A stretch of DNA of 22,355 nucleotides from an uncultured Clostridia bacterium (GTDB taxonomy: Bacteria; Bacillota; Clostridia; Christensenellales; Aristaeellaceae): positions 1-22,355 of the forward strand of contig CAKTXR010000050.1 in assembly GCA_934631025.1 (NCBI GenBank). Reading direction: 5' to 3'. This document shows positions 7,369 through 14,974 of the stretch, piece after piece. How positions within the stretch are numbered: the stretch's first letter is position 1; the number at the start of each line of letters is the position of its first letter. The position numbers and the translations under genes were made by a program. The notes beneath the pieces were generated by a model. That model was not told the origin of the DNA, did no database searches, and worked only from the letters and a program-made list of their open reading frames with translations.

Positions 7369-8619
7369 ATGGCGATTTACTATATCGATCCTGAGGGCGG
7401 TCAGGCTTCGGCGGCCGGACTGAGCGAGAGCGCGCCGCGTGCGTCGGTCGTGGGACTGACGCTGCGGGGCGGCGACAGCGTGCTTTTCAAGCGCGGCAGC
7501 GTTATCCGCGACGCGGTACACAGCGTCAGCGGCGAAGAGGGCCGGCCGATCTTTTACGGCGCGTACGGCGAGGGCGACGATCCCGTGTTCATGGGCAGCG
7601 TCGACGTGAGCGGCGCGGAGAGCTGGGTCAGCGCGGGCGAAAACCTGTGGCGCTGCACCCGTCCGCTGGCAACAGAATGCTGCAATCTGATCTTCGACGG
7701 CCGCGAGGGCGGCGCGCTGCAATGGGACAAAACCGACCTCTCCGAGAATGGCGACTGGTGGGACAGCGGCTTCGGCACGGACGTTGAAAGCCCCGACGCG
7801 CACGAGACGATTCTTTACTGCGATTGCAACCCCGGTCTCAAGTACGGCCACATCGAGGCGGCGCTGCGCGTGCATCGCGAGCTGGCAAAGACCGGCCACG
7901 ACATGATCTTCGAGCACCTGACCTTCCGCAACGCCGGCGTTCACGCCATCGCGGGCGGCGGCCCCAGCCGGAACATGATCGTGCGCGCCTGCCGGTTCGA
8001 GTTCATCGGCGGCTCGGTGTGGAGCAAAAAGCTGCATATCCGCTTCGGCAACGGCGTGGAATGCTGGAACACCGGCGAAAACATCCTCGTCGAGGACAAC
8101 GTATTTTACGAGATTTACGATTCTGCCGTCACGCATCAGGGCGGCAAAGAATGCGTCGCGGCGCAGGATTTTGTCATCCGGCGCAATGTGTTCATCCGCT
8201 GCGGCATGGCGGCCTATGAGCAGCGCGACGTGCTGCCGCTGAGCGCGGAATTTGTGAACAACGTCTGCATGGACGCGGGCCGCGGCTTCTCGCATCGGCA
8301 CACCACGTTGCCGCGCCAGTCGGAAATCTGGCCGCAGCCGATGGGGCATCACATCTTCCTCTGGCGCATCGAGCAGCCCACCGAGGGCGCGCGCTTCATC
8401 ATCAAGCGCAATCTCTTCCTCGACGCACCCGCCGGCGCGGCGATCTATTCGATCATCTGCCGCGCGGCCGAGGAGCAGATCGACATCGACGAAAACACCT
8501 ATCAGATGCGCGAGCGCACGCTGGTCAACCGCTATTTCGGCGAGGATTTCGCGACGTTTGCCGCCTATGCCGCCGCCACGGGCAAGGATGGCCGCAGCGC
8601 CGCCTATGGCGAGGCCTGA
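7369..8619 (+). CDS. Right-handed parallel beta-helix protein, predicted cytoplasmic
   Basis: A 416-residue protein beginning MAIYYIDPEGG, the opening strand typical of pectate-lyase-like beta-helix proteins, followed by GDSVLFKRG. From about residue 180 to 330 there are regular turns of the helix with repeated patterns such as NMIVRACRFEFIGG, NILVEDNVFYEIYDSAV, DFVIRRNVFIRCG and FVNNVCMDAG. Such folds bind or cleave polysaccharides, but no catalytic set can be assigned by eye. There is no signal peptide or membrane segment, unlike most extracellular polysaccharide lyases, so it may act on imported oligosaccharides. The start at 7369 is chosen because AAAGGTG lies just upstream and the protein begins with the expected strand; an in-frame ATG at 7285 would add 28 unrelated residues. 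A good terminator follows at 8634. Confidence 0.75.
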   Translation: MAIYYIDPEGGQASAAGLSESAPRASVVGLTLRGGDSVLFKRGSVIRDAVHSVSGEEGRPIFYGAYGEGDDPVFMGSVDVSGAESWVSAGENLWRCTRPLATECCNLIFDGREGGALQWDKTDLSENGDWWDSGFGTDVESPDAHETILYCDCNPGLKYGHIEAALRVHRELAKTGHDMIFEHLTFRNAGVHAIAGGGPSRNMIVRACRFEFIGGSVWSKKLHIRFGNGVECWNTGENILVEDNVFYEIYDSAVTHQGGKECVAAQDFVIRRNVFIRCGMAAYEQRDVLPLSAEFVNNVCMDAGRGFSHRHTTLPRQSEIWPQPMGHHIFLWRIEQPTEGARFIIKRNLFLDAPAGAAIYSIICRAAEEQIDIDENTYQMRERTLVNRYFGEDFATFAAYAAATGKDGRSAAYGEA

Positions 8620-8633
8620 GTACTTAGACAAAA

Positions 8634-8668
8634 TCGACCTTCTCTTGCGCAAGGGAAGGTCGGTTTTT
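8634..8668 (+). terminator. Intrinsic terminator of the beta-helix gene
   Basis: CGACCTTC (8635-8642) pairs with GAAGGTCG (8655-8662), the inner CTT/AAG continues the stem, and TTTTT follows at 8664-8668. It lies 15 nt after the stop codon. Confidence 0.9.
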
Positions 8669-8694
8669 ATCACATAGAGGAGAACGATCTCATC

Positions 8695-8860
8695 TGTTGC
8701 CCGAGGGCGATAGTTTCTCCAATGGGGAAGGCGGGGTTATGCTGTCGCCGACGATTGGAAAGCGTACTCCAAAAGCCATCGTCCATGAGGGGGGAACGAG
8801 CCAGACGACGGTCGGGCGAGGTCGTTCTTCATTCACGGCGGTGTTATGGTATATTGTCGT
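8695..8860. repeat. Structured intergenic block E
   Basis: Two adjacent foldable units. The first has an outer stem GGCGATAG (8706-8713) with CTGTCGCC (8742-8749) enclosing TTCTCC/GGGGAA around AAT. The second has GACGA (8750-8754) with TCGTC (8779-8783) enclosing TTGGA/TCCAA (8755-8759 and 8768-8772). Both strands are open as short reading frames ending in phrases such as PPSWTMAFGVRFPIVGDS on the minus strand. I have the impression of similar spurious predictions in other gut Clostridia; that is recollection, not a search. It is probably a dispersed intergenic element, present once in this window. Confidence 0.5.
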
Positions 8861-8879
8861 GATGCGCACAATTTTCCAA

Positions 8880-9090
8880 CGCTGCAATGGAATTGCAGAC
8901 ATCACGCCGTTCCCCGCGCGCACAAACGCCTGTGCCGGAGCTATAACCGGCCAAACGCAACATTTCGCCGGCGCACAATTCACTATCCTGTGATTAATGA
9001 TAACGCATCGCCGCGTTAGCGCGGAACAGCGCCTTCAAGCGGAAGCCGCACTGCGGCCGCATCGCCGCGTCAACGCGGAACAACGCCCCG
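8880..9090 (-). repeat. Dispersed repeat family A, copy A4, with duplicated 54-bp module
   Basis: Minus-strand family A copy with the GCCGG-8nt-CCGGC hairpin at 8934-8951. The CCGCG/CGCGG hairpin is present twice, at 9011-9024 and 9065-9078, 54 bp apart. Between them lies the palindrome GCCGCACTGCGGC (9045-9057), also seen inside family B copies. With the terminator and block E it fills the gap 8620-9213. Confidence 0.8.
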
Positions 9091-9152
9091 TATGGAAATC
9101 ACGCTGTCCTCCGTAATGTTTGTTTTCTCCCATTGGAGAGAGGTTTTGTCCC

Positions 9153-9181
9153 TTGTCACGGCGATTAATATGGCGTACAAT
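9153..9181 (+). promoter_or_regulatory. SigA-type promoter of the 841-residue protein gene
   Basis: TTGTCA (9153-9158), 17 bp, TACAAT (9176-9181). The ribosome binding site AGGAGGA (9201-9207) lies 6 nt before the ATG at 9214, so the implied leader is short. Confidence 0.8.
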
Positions 9182-9213
9182 AAAAGCGTATCATCTGTGC
9201 AGGAGGAAACGCC

Positions 9214-11739
9214 ATGTTTGGTTTTGAATATCCGAAATATATGCCCATCGGCCGCGTCGGGCTGGAGGTCAGCCTGAAGCCGTTCGGACTTGATTTGAGC
9301 GAGGCGGGTATCGAAAAGACCTGCCGCGAGCTGTTCGACGGCTGGCGCGAGCTGATCGGTCATGCGCAGGCCGTGTCCGTACTCATGTGGACGAGCGACG
9401 GCAGCGAAATCCTCGAATACAACGGCGATCTCGAGTCCTCGTTCGACTGGGCGCGCTATATCGGCATCGGCAATCCGAAAAAGGAGCTGCCCGCAGGCGA
9501 CCTAAACGGCGACGAAATCCACCATCGGCCGTATCTCTATATGGACAATCCGCCCGTCATGCGCTATGCCGATTTGAAGCGCATCATCGCCGCGCTCAAG
9601 CGCGTGGGGCGCGAAATGCTGGGCCTGAACGTCGAGGTGGGCGAAACCTTCGATCCCGGCCCCGAGTTCGCCTATTCCGATTTTAAGTTCCACCGCCATC
9701 CTGAGATGAACCGCGGCAGCATGATGGACAGCCTGTGGATCCACTGCGCTGCGCGGCTGCATGCCGATCATTATCGCTATGCCGCCTATCCCGACGGCAT
9801 TCCCGAGGGCACGCATTTCGGCCGCTTTTTAGGCGAGCAGTTCATGGCGCTCAGGCGCGACGTGGGCTTTGACTACATCTGGCTGAGCAACGGCTTCGGC
9901 TTCTCGCTGCAATCGTGGAACTGGAAGGGCGAGCTGTTCGACGGCGAGCGTTTCGACGACGCAAACGCCCCCGCCATCCGAGAGAATATCCGCACGTTCT
10001 GGCGCGAGTTTACCGCCGTCATGGGCGACACGCGCATCGAGACGCGCGGCAGCAACCTCACCGCCGGCATGGATATTTCCGCGCACGGCTGCCCGATCGA
10101 CGATATTTACCGCGTCAAGACGCTGGTCGCGCCGCCCAATTCGCCGTGGGCCGCGCTGGACTACCGCTTCGGGCTGGAGCTGGCCGGCTTCATGTCCCGC
10201 ATGGCGCATCTGCCCGAAAAGGGCTATCTCTTCCGATATTATACGCACGATCCGTGGTGGCACAACAGCCCATGGTTCGATCGATACGACCGCACGCCGC
10301 ACGACATTTACCTGCCGCTGACCGTCGCCCGTCTGGACGAGAACGGTCGCGTCACCCCGCCCGAGGGCGTCAACTTCCTCTCCGCCGACGATTCCTACGG
10401 CCAGCTGCCGCGCCGCTGCCCCGTCGAGGTCACGTCGTATCTGCTGGACGCGTACAGCCATTATCCCGACACGGCCGGTCTGGTCACATGGCTCTATCCG
10501 TTCGAGAGCTATGTCCGGCTCGGCCTTTACGAGGGCAGGATGCAGGATTTGTTCATGGACGACTGGCTGATTGAAAACGCCATCGATCAGGGCCTGCCGC
10601 TCAACTCGGTCATCGCGGACGATCTGTTCGTCAAATCGGACATGAAGCGCTGGGCGTGCAGGATTCTCGTCACGCCCGTGCCGCACGCGGGAACGCCCGC
10701 CGAGCAGGCGCTCCTCATGGCGCTGGACGCGGGCTGCCGCGTCGTGCTCTACGGCAGCGCCGCGTGGGCCTCGGACGAGGTGCGCGCGCTGATCGGCGTA
10801 GCGGAGGATCAGCCCATCGAGGGCGAGCTGAGCATCGACACGGACGTCATAAAGGACGCTGCCCGCGGCTTCACGCTGCCGAAAAAGCTGCGCCATGTCT
10901 CGCTGCTCTCCGGCGGCGGTATTGGTGAAGTCGCCCTGGCGAATACGACGGTGCTGGCAACGGTGCGGGACGGCGATGGGAATGCGCGCGTTTATGCGAC
11001 GCTCAATGAGCACGCGCGCACGGGGAGGCTTACGTGGATGCGCGGTTCTTTCCCGCACGATCAGCATTCCAGCGGCGCGCTGCCCCAGCAGCTTGACCGG
11101 CATGAATACTTCCCGGTGGCGGCGATGCTGCGCGGCCTGCTGGAGACGATGGGCGTTGCGATCCGCTTTGCCGGCGAGCAGGAAATCCCCGACTGGCCGG
11201 TGCTGCACGTCTCGATGTGCGACAACATGTACTATGTCACCTCCTACGCCAAGGACACGACGGCGAGCCTGTCGCTGCGCTTCCCCGAGGGCGCGCCGCT
11301 CATCGAGGGCAATCAGTGCGTCTATGAGGGCGGCCTGACGACCTATCACGCCGACAAGTTCCGCCACAAGCGCCTGACGATCTTCGCTGACCAGAAGGAG
11401 CGCGCCGTGCTGAGCTGCGAACGCAAGACGGCTGAAAACCCGTCGCTGGACGAGCGCTTCCTTATCCGCGGACTGAAGGACGCGACACTGACGCTGCGCC
11501 TGCCCCTGGACGCGCGCGTGCGCGTGGTGGAGCAGTCGGCCTGCAAAAAGGGCGAAGGCGCGCCCTGGATGAATGTGCCGAGCAACGTGCCCTTCGAGAC
11601 GCTGCCGGACGGATCGCGCCGCACGCTGCGGCCGGTCACGGGCGATGTGTTTATCGCCTGGCAGTCCGACGGCAATTCCGGCTGCATGCTGGGCGAAAAC
11701 CAGCGTCATCCCGAAAAGTTCATGGAAACCCGCCGCTGA
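9214..11739 (+). CDS. Large protein of unrecognised family, possibly a glycoside-hydrolase-like TIM barrel
   Basis: An 841-residue soluble protein with no signal peptide or membrane segment. I do not recognise the family. What can be seen: an N-terminal region starting GRVGLEVSLKPFG, then about 400 residues rich in Trp, Tyr, His and Asp with strand-helix alternation and motifs such as NVEVGETFDPGPEF, DYIWLSNGFGFSLQSWNWKG and YYTHDPWWHNSPWFDRYDR, which look like sugar-binding loops of a (beta/alpha)8 barrel. Around residues 475-535 a Rossmann-like stretch (RILVTPVP...CRVVLYGSAAW) resembles the class I amidotransferase-like domain that follows the barrel in some beta-galactosidase-type enzymes. 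The last 300 residues are beta-rich. Catalytic residues cannot be assigned. Promoter, ribosome binding site and terminator all frame it as a single-gene unit. Carbohydrate activity is inference from composition and from the neighbouring beta-helix gene. Confidence 0.6.
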   Translation: MFGFEYPKYMPIGRVGLEVSLKPFGLDLSEAGIEKTCRELFDGWRELIGHAQAVSVLMWTSDGSEILEYNGDLESSFDWARYIGIGNPKKELPAGDLNGDEIHHRPYLYMDNPPVMRYADLKRIIAALKRVGREMLGLNVEVGETFDPGPEFAYSDFKFHRHPEMNRGSMMDSLWIHCAARLHADHYRYAAYPDGIPEGTHFGRFLGEQFMALRRDVGFDYIWLSNGFGFSLQSWNWKGELFDGERFDDANAPAIRENIRTFWREFTAVMGDTRIETRGSNLTAGMDISAHGCPIDDIYRVKTLVAPPNSPWAALDYRFGLELAGFMSRMAHLPEKGYLFRYYTHDPWWHNSPWFDRYDRTPHDIYLPLTVARLDENGRVTPPEGVNFLSADDSYGQLPRRCPVEVTSYLLDAYSHYPDTAGLVTWLYPFESYVRLGLYEGRMQDLFMDDWLIENAIDQGLPLNSVIADDLFVKSDMKRWACRILVTPVPHAGTPAEQALLMALDAGCRVVLYGSAAWASDEVRALIGVAEDQPIEGELSIDTDVIKDAARGFTLPKKLRHVSLLSGGGIGEVALANTTVLATVRDGDGNARVYATLNEHARTGRLTWMRGSFPHDQHSSGALPQQLDRHEYFPVAAMLRGLLETMGVAIRFAGEQEIPDWPVLHVSMCDNMYYVTSYAKDTTASLSLRFPEGAPLIEGNQCVYEGGLTTYHADKFRHKRLTIFADQKERAVLSCERKTAENPSLDERFLIRGLKDATLTLRLPLDARVRVVEQSACKKGEGAPWMNVPSNVPFETLPDGSRRTLRPVTGDVFIAWQSDGNSGCMLGENQRHPEKFMETRR

Positions 11740-11753
11740 CAGGCGGTTCGCTC

Positions 11754-11788
11754 ATCCCGTTCGGTTCGTTTGCCGAACGGGATTTTTA
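11754..11788 (+). terminator. Intrinsic terminator after the 841-residue protein gene
   Basis: Perfect 11-bp stem ATCCCGTTCGG (11754-11764) with CCGAACGGGAT (11773-11783), then TTTTT. It lies 15 nt after the stop. A decayed copy of its right half recurs about 165 bp downstream as part of repeat D. Confidence 0.92.
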
Positions 11789-11906
11789 TGCGTCATAACG
11801 CGCGCCGCATGGACGGGCGATTCTGCATTTGCAAGTGCAGTAAACGAGATTCCTGCGCGATGCCTGAACGCCGATAGACGCGCATGGTCAAGGAAGGTCG
11901 CTGAGA
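11762..11906 (+). repeat. 165-bp tandem duplication D, copy 1
   Basis: This unit begins in the terminator and is repeated about 165 bp downstream, where one 3-nt deletion shortens the second copy. Shared words include GGGATTTTTATGCGTCATAA, GCATTTGCAAGTG and a final CGCTGAGA. A near-palindrome CTGCA...TGCAG spans 11823-11840. A 29-codon frame from 11788 is open, but its ATG lies in the terminator T-run and has no ribosome binding site. Confidence 0.85.
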
Positions 11907-11926
11907 TGTGGTGTACTTTTGCCTGC

Positions 11927-12068
11927 TCGGTTTGTCATTGGACGGGATTTTTATGCGTCATAACGCGCGCATGGATGAGCGATTCCGCATTTGCAAGTGT
12001 AGCAAACACGATTATTGCGCGGCATTTGAATGCCGATGCGCGCGTGTGGCTGGGGAATAACGCTGAGA
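11927..12068 (+). repeat. 165-bp tandem duplication D, copy 2
   Basis: Second copy, diverged by scattered substitutions and one 3-nt deletion. The terminator stem is lost on the left side (CTCGGTTTGTCATTGG in place of the paired arm), while the ATTTTTATG segment is kept. A 35-codon frame from 11953 corresponds to the 29-codon frame in copy 1. The rest of the gap to 12298 (12069-12213) shows nothing I can name. Confidence 0.85.
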
Positions 12069-12213
12069 GGCAGCGCTCCCGCCTGTTCATATCATATCGG
12101 GATATTTTTGCATAATTGCGGAACCGATGCGCGCCGCGCGCCGCCTAAAGAGCGCGTTGGGACGGTTTTTGAGCCTGCGCAGGCCGCCGCAATGGATTGT
12201 TTGGAGCGGTGAC

Positions 12214-12242
12214 TTGACTTTGCCACAATTTGATATTATACT
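12214..12242 (+). promoter_or_regulatory. SigA-type promoter of the two-component operon
   Basis: TTGACT (12214-12219), 17 bp, TATACT (12237-12242). A predicted start near 12249 gives a leader of about 50 nt before the ATG at 12299. Confidence 0.85.
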
Positions 12243-12298
12243 CAGTGTATTGAATGGATTTTCATTCATCGATGAACGCTGAAAAGGAGGCTCCATTT

Positions 12299-13003
12299 AT
12301 GGAAGAGCATAAAAACGCCTATAAAGTTCTCATTGCCGACGACGATCCGGTCGTGCATCAGTCGCTCAACGCCTATTTCAAGCGCGAGAGCTTCGTGACC
12401 ATCTCCGCATTCGACGGCGAAAAGGCACTCGAACTGGCGCGGCGCGAGCATCCGGACATGATCCTGCTGGACATCATGATGCCCAAGATGGACGGCCTGA
12501 TGGTCTGCCGCGAGATCCGGCGCGAGAGCAATGTCCCCATCATCATGCTGACCGCCAAGGGCGAGGAATTCGACAAGCTGCTCGGCCTGGAGCTGGGCGC
12601 GGACGACTATGTGACCAAGCCCTTCAGTCCGCGCGAGGTGATCGCCCGCGTCAAGACCGTGCTGCGCCGTATGCGCGAGTTCCATGAGGAGAGCCGCGAT
12701 ACGCTGCTGACGGTGGGCAATCTGACCATCGACATGAGCGCGTTCGTCGTGCGGCTGGACAAGGAGACCATTCCCTGCACGCCCAAGGAGATCGAGATTC
12801 TCTGGACGCTCGCCTCCAATCCCGGCATGGTGTTCAGCCGCGAGCATCTGCTGCAAAGCATCTGGGGCTACGATTTCCTCGGCGATACCCGCGCTGTGGA
12901 CAGCCACATCAAGCGCATCCGCGCCAAGCTGTGCAAGCCCACAAACGACTGGGACATCCGCACGGTCTGGGGCGTGGGCTATCGCTTTGAACTGCTGACC
13001 TGA
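12299..13003 (+). CDS. OmpR/PhoB-family response regulator
   Basis: A 234-residue transcription regulator. The receiver domain (about 1-120) has the acidic pocket D14-D15-D16, phospho-acceptor D58 in LLDIMMPKMDG, T85 in IIMLTAKGEE and K107 in VTKPFSP, so it is fully equipped for phosphorylation. The winged-helix DNA-binding domain (about 135-232) shows CTPKEIEILWTLASNPG, FSREHLLQSIWGYDF, DTRAVDSHIKRIRAKL and the closing TVWGVGYRFE. The start at 12299 follows AAAAGGAGG at 8-nt spacing; an upstream in-frame ATG at 12254 lies only a few bases after the predicted transcription start and has no site. The gene for the sensor kinase follows after 20 bp and both share the promoter at 12214. It resembles the WalR/PhoB group, but its target genes cannot be read from this sequence. 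Confidence 0.95.
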   Translation: MEEHKNAYKVLIADDDPVVHQSLNAYFKRESFVTISAFDGEKALELARREHPDMILLDIMMPKMDGLMVCREIRRESNVPIIMLTAKGEEFDKLLGLELGADDYVTKPFSPREVIARVKTVLRRMREFHEESRDTLLTVGNLTIDMSAFVVRLDKETIPCTPKEIEILWTLASNPGMVFSREHLLQSIWGYDFLGDTRAVDSHIKRIRAKLCKPTNDWDIRTVWGVGYRFELLT

Positions 13004-13023
13004 GCGGCGGGAGTGAGGATCGA

Positions 13024-14865
13024 TTGAAACGCGATAACAGACAGGACGACGCGCTGCACCCGCGCGGGCCATCCATATTCGTCAAGCTGCTGGCGGGCTA
13101 TCTGGCGCTCTCCATCGCCGTGACCGTGCTGACCACGCTGACCAGCTATCTGCTGCTGCGGCGCTATGCCGTCAATTCGGCTGCGCGCGAACTGCTGGAC
13201 AAGGCGCATGTCGTGGCGAATATCCTCTCGCAGACGGACGACGACATTGATTATGATTCCGTCCGCTCGCTCGAGACGCTGAGCGAATCGCAGATCATCT
13301 ACATCAACGATATGTACATCGCCCGTCACATTCCGCATGATAATGTGCCGGAGAGCGGGCCTTCGCCCGACGAACCGGGCTTTGAACGTACGCTCATCGC
13401 CGATACCGTCGACCGCAGCATGGCCGAAAAGATACTGGGCGGCGCGACCGGCGAGACGGACGTGCGCTATGTGGCCATGCTTGGCTGCCGCATCGTGTTC
13501 GCCGGCGCGCCCGTGCGCAACACCAGCGGCAAGATTATCGGCGCGCTGCTGCTCTATCGCCGGCTGGACGAGATCCGCGGCGTGGCGATTTCCACTGTGC
13601 TGGTGCTCACCATATCGCTGGCCGCGTCCGTGCTCATTTCAATGCTGTGGGCGTATACGATGAGCCGCCGCATCACCGATCCGCTCAGCCGGCTCAACCG
13701 TACCGCCCGCCATATCGCGCAGGGGCATTACGGCGAGGTCGCGCACCTGAGCGAGGAGGACGAAATCGGCCAGCTCGGCCACACGCTCAACGATCTCTCA
13801 CGCCGGCTCGGGCAGACGATATTCGATCTGCAAAACGAGAAGGCCAAGCTGGAGCAGATTCTCTCGGGCATCGGCGAGGGCATCGTCGCCGTGGATCAGA
13901 GCGGCAGCATATTGCACCACAACGCCGTCGCGCTCGAACTGCTCGGACTGTCCACATGGCAGTCGCGTGCGGACGAAGCGGGTCCCCAGCGCCTGATGGA
14001 TATGCTTTATGCCGTTATGGCCAACGGCCAGCGCGCCGAAAGCCAGTGGACGAACCCCGAAAACCGCTGCATCAAGGCGGTTGTCTGGCCGTTCACCGGC
14101 ACGGGGACAAAGATCATCGGTGCGGTTGCGCTGCTCAGCGACGTGTCCGAAGCAGAACGGCTCGAGCAGCTGCGCCGCGACTATGTGGCCAACGTTTCCC
14201 ACGAGCTGCGCACGCCGCTGACCGGCATTCGCGGCATGGTCGAGCCGCTTCTGGACGGCGTGATCGACACGGAAGCCGAAAAAACGGAGTGCTACCGCAT
14301 CATCTATCAGGAGACGCTGCGCCTGGAGAAGCTCATCGGCGAAATGCTGGACATGAGCCGACTGCAAAGCGGCCGGCTTGAGATCGAGCTGGAGCCGCTG
14401 GAGCTGCCGGGCATCCTCGAAGGCGCCGTGCGGCGGCTCTTCAAGCAGGCTGAGTCCTGCCATATTGCGCTGCGCTGCGAATATCCCGAGAAATTGCCGC
14501 TCGTACTGGGCAACGAGGACCGCATCATGCAGGTACTCGTTATCCTCATGGACAACGCGCTTTCCTTCACGCCTGAGGGCGGCGAAATCGTCGTCTTTGC
14601 GCGCTGCGAGGACGATCACGTCGCCGTGGGCGTGCGCGATACCGGCGCGGGCATTGCGCCGACCGATCTGCCCTACATCTGGGAGCGCTTCTACAAGGCG
14701 GACAAATCCCGCATGCGTACCACGGGCACAGGACTCGGGCTGTCGATCGCCAAGCTGGTGTGCGAGCACATGCGGGGCACGATCGGCGTGCAGAGCGAGG
14801 TGGGCAAAGGCTCCACATTCACCTTTACCCTCGAGATTGAGCCGCACGAGCTGCCTGAGGGCTGA
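13024..14865 (+). CDS. Membrane sensor histidine kinase (WalK/PhoR-like)
   Basis: A 613-residue kinase starting with TTG, preceded by GGGAGTGAGG. Order of parts: transmembrane helix about 20-45, an extracytoplasmic sensor domain about 46-180, second transmembrane helix about 190-215 (ISTVLVLTISLAASVLISMLW), HAMP linker with RRITDPLSRLNRTARHIAQG, a cytoplasmic PAS-like region (GIGEGIVAVDQSGSILHHN), then HisKA with H393 in NVSHELRTPLTGI. The ATPase domain has the N box DNALSFTPEGG, G1 DTGAGIAP, F box ERFYKADKS and G2 GTGLGLSIAK. This is the same domain order as WalK and PhoR. All catalytic motifs are present. It is the cognate partner of the regulator just upstream. The signal sensed is unknown. 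Confidence 0.94.
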   Translation: MKRDNRQDDALHPRGPSIFVKLLAGYLALSIAVTVLTTLTSYLLLRRYAVNSAARELLDKAHVVANILSQTDDDIDYDSVRSLETLSESQIIYINDMYIARHIPHDNVPESGPSPDEPGFERTLIADTVDRSMAEKILGGATGETDVRYVAMLGCRIVFAGAPVRNTSGKIIGALLLYRRLDEIRGVAISTVLVLTISLAASVLISMLWAYTMSRRITDPLSRLNRTARHIAQGHYGEVAHLSEEDEIGQLGHTLNDLSRRLGQTIFDLQNEKAKLEQILSGIGEGIVAVDQSGSILHHNAVALELLGLSTWQSRADEAGPQRLMDMLYAVMANGQRAESQWTNPENRCIKAVVWPFTGTGTKIIGAVALLSDVSEAERLEQLRRDYVANVSHELRTPLTGIRGMVEPLLDGVIDTEAEKTECYRIIYQETLRLEKLIGEMLDMSRLQSGRLEIELEPLELPGILEGAVRRLFKQAESCHIALRCEYPEKLPLVLGNEDRIMQVLVILMDNALSFTPEGGEIVVFARCEDDHVAVGVRDTGAGIAPTDLPYIWERFYKADKSRMRTTGTGLGLSIAKLVCEHMRGTIGVQSEVGKGSTFTFTLEIEPHELPEG

Positions 14866-14875
14866 ATCAATCTAT

Positions 14876-14914
14876 AAAAAACCGGCTTTCCCGAGGAAGG
14901 AGAGCCGGTTTTGT
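14876..14914 (+). terminator. Intrinsic terminator of the two-component operon
   Basis: ACCGGCT (14881-14887) pairs with AGCCGGT (14903-14909), with AAAAA before and TTTTG after, so it could work on both strands. Inside the loop TTCC and GGAA can extend the stem. Confidence 0.85.
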
Positions 14915-14974
14915 CTTGCAAGGGATGGATTTTCGGTGTTATTTCGCGCTGGCTATGCCGATTTCACTTTTGGG

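Noticed and set aside
4128..9000. Short frames within family A copies encoding phrases such as APAKCCVWPVIAPAQAF
   Set aside because: Similar between copies only because the DNA is repeated. Two frames are open at once, frames shift between copies, and no ribosome binding sites are present.
7225..11709. Long minus-strand open frames opposite the beta-helix gene and the 841-residue gene (7225-8673, 9829-11709)
   Set aside because: Translations are rich in Arg, His and Ala without domains, have no ribosome binding sites, and mirror GC-rich plus-strand genes that have clear promoters, starts and terminators.
11788..12060. Cys-rich peptides of 29 and 35 codons in the two D copies
   Set aside because: The first ATG lies in the T-run of a terminator, neither has a ribosome binding site, and substitutions do not clearly favour synonymous sites. 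Kept only as a point within the D finding.
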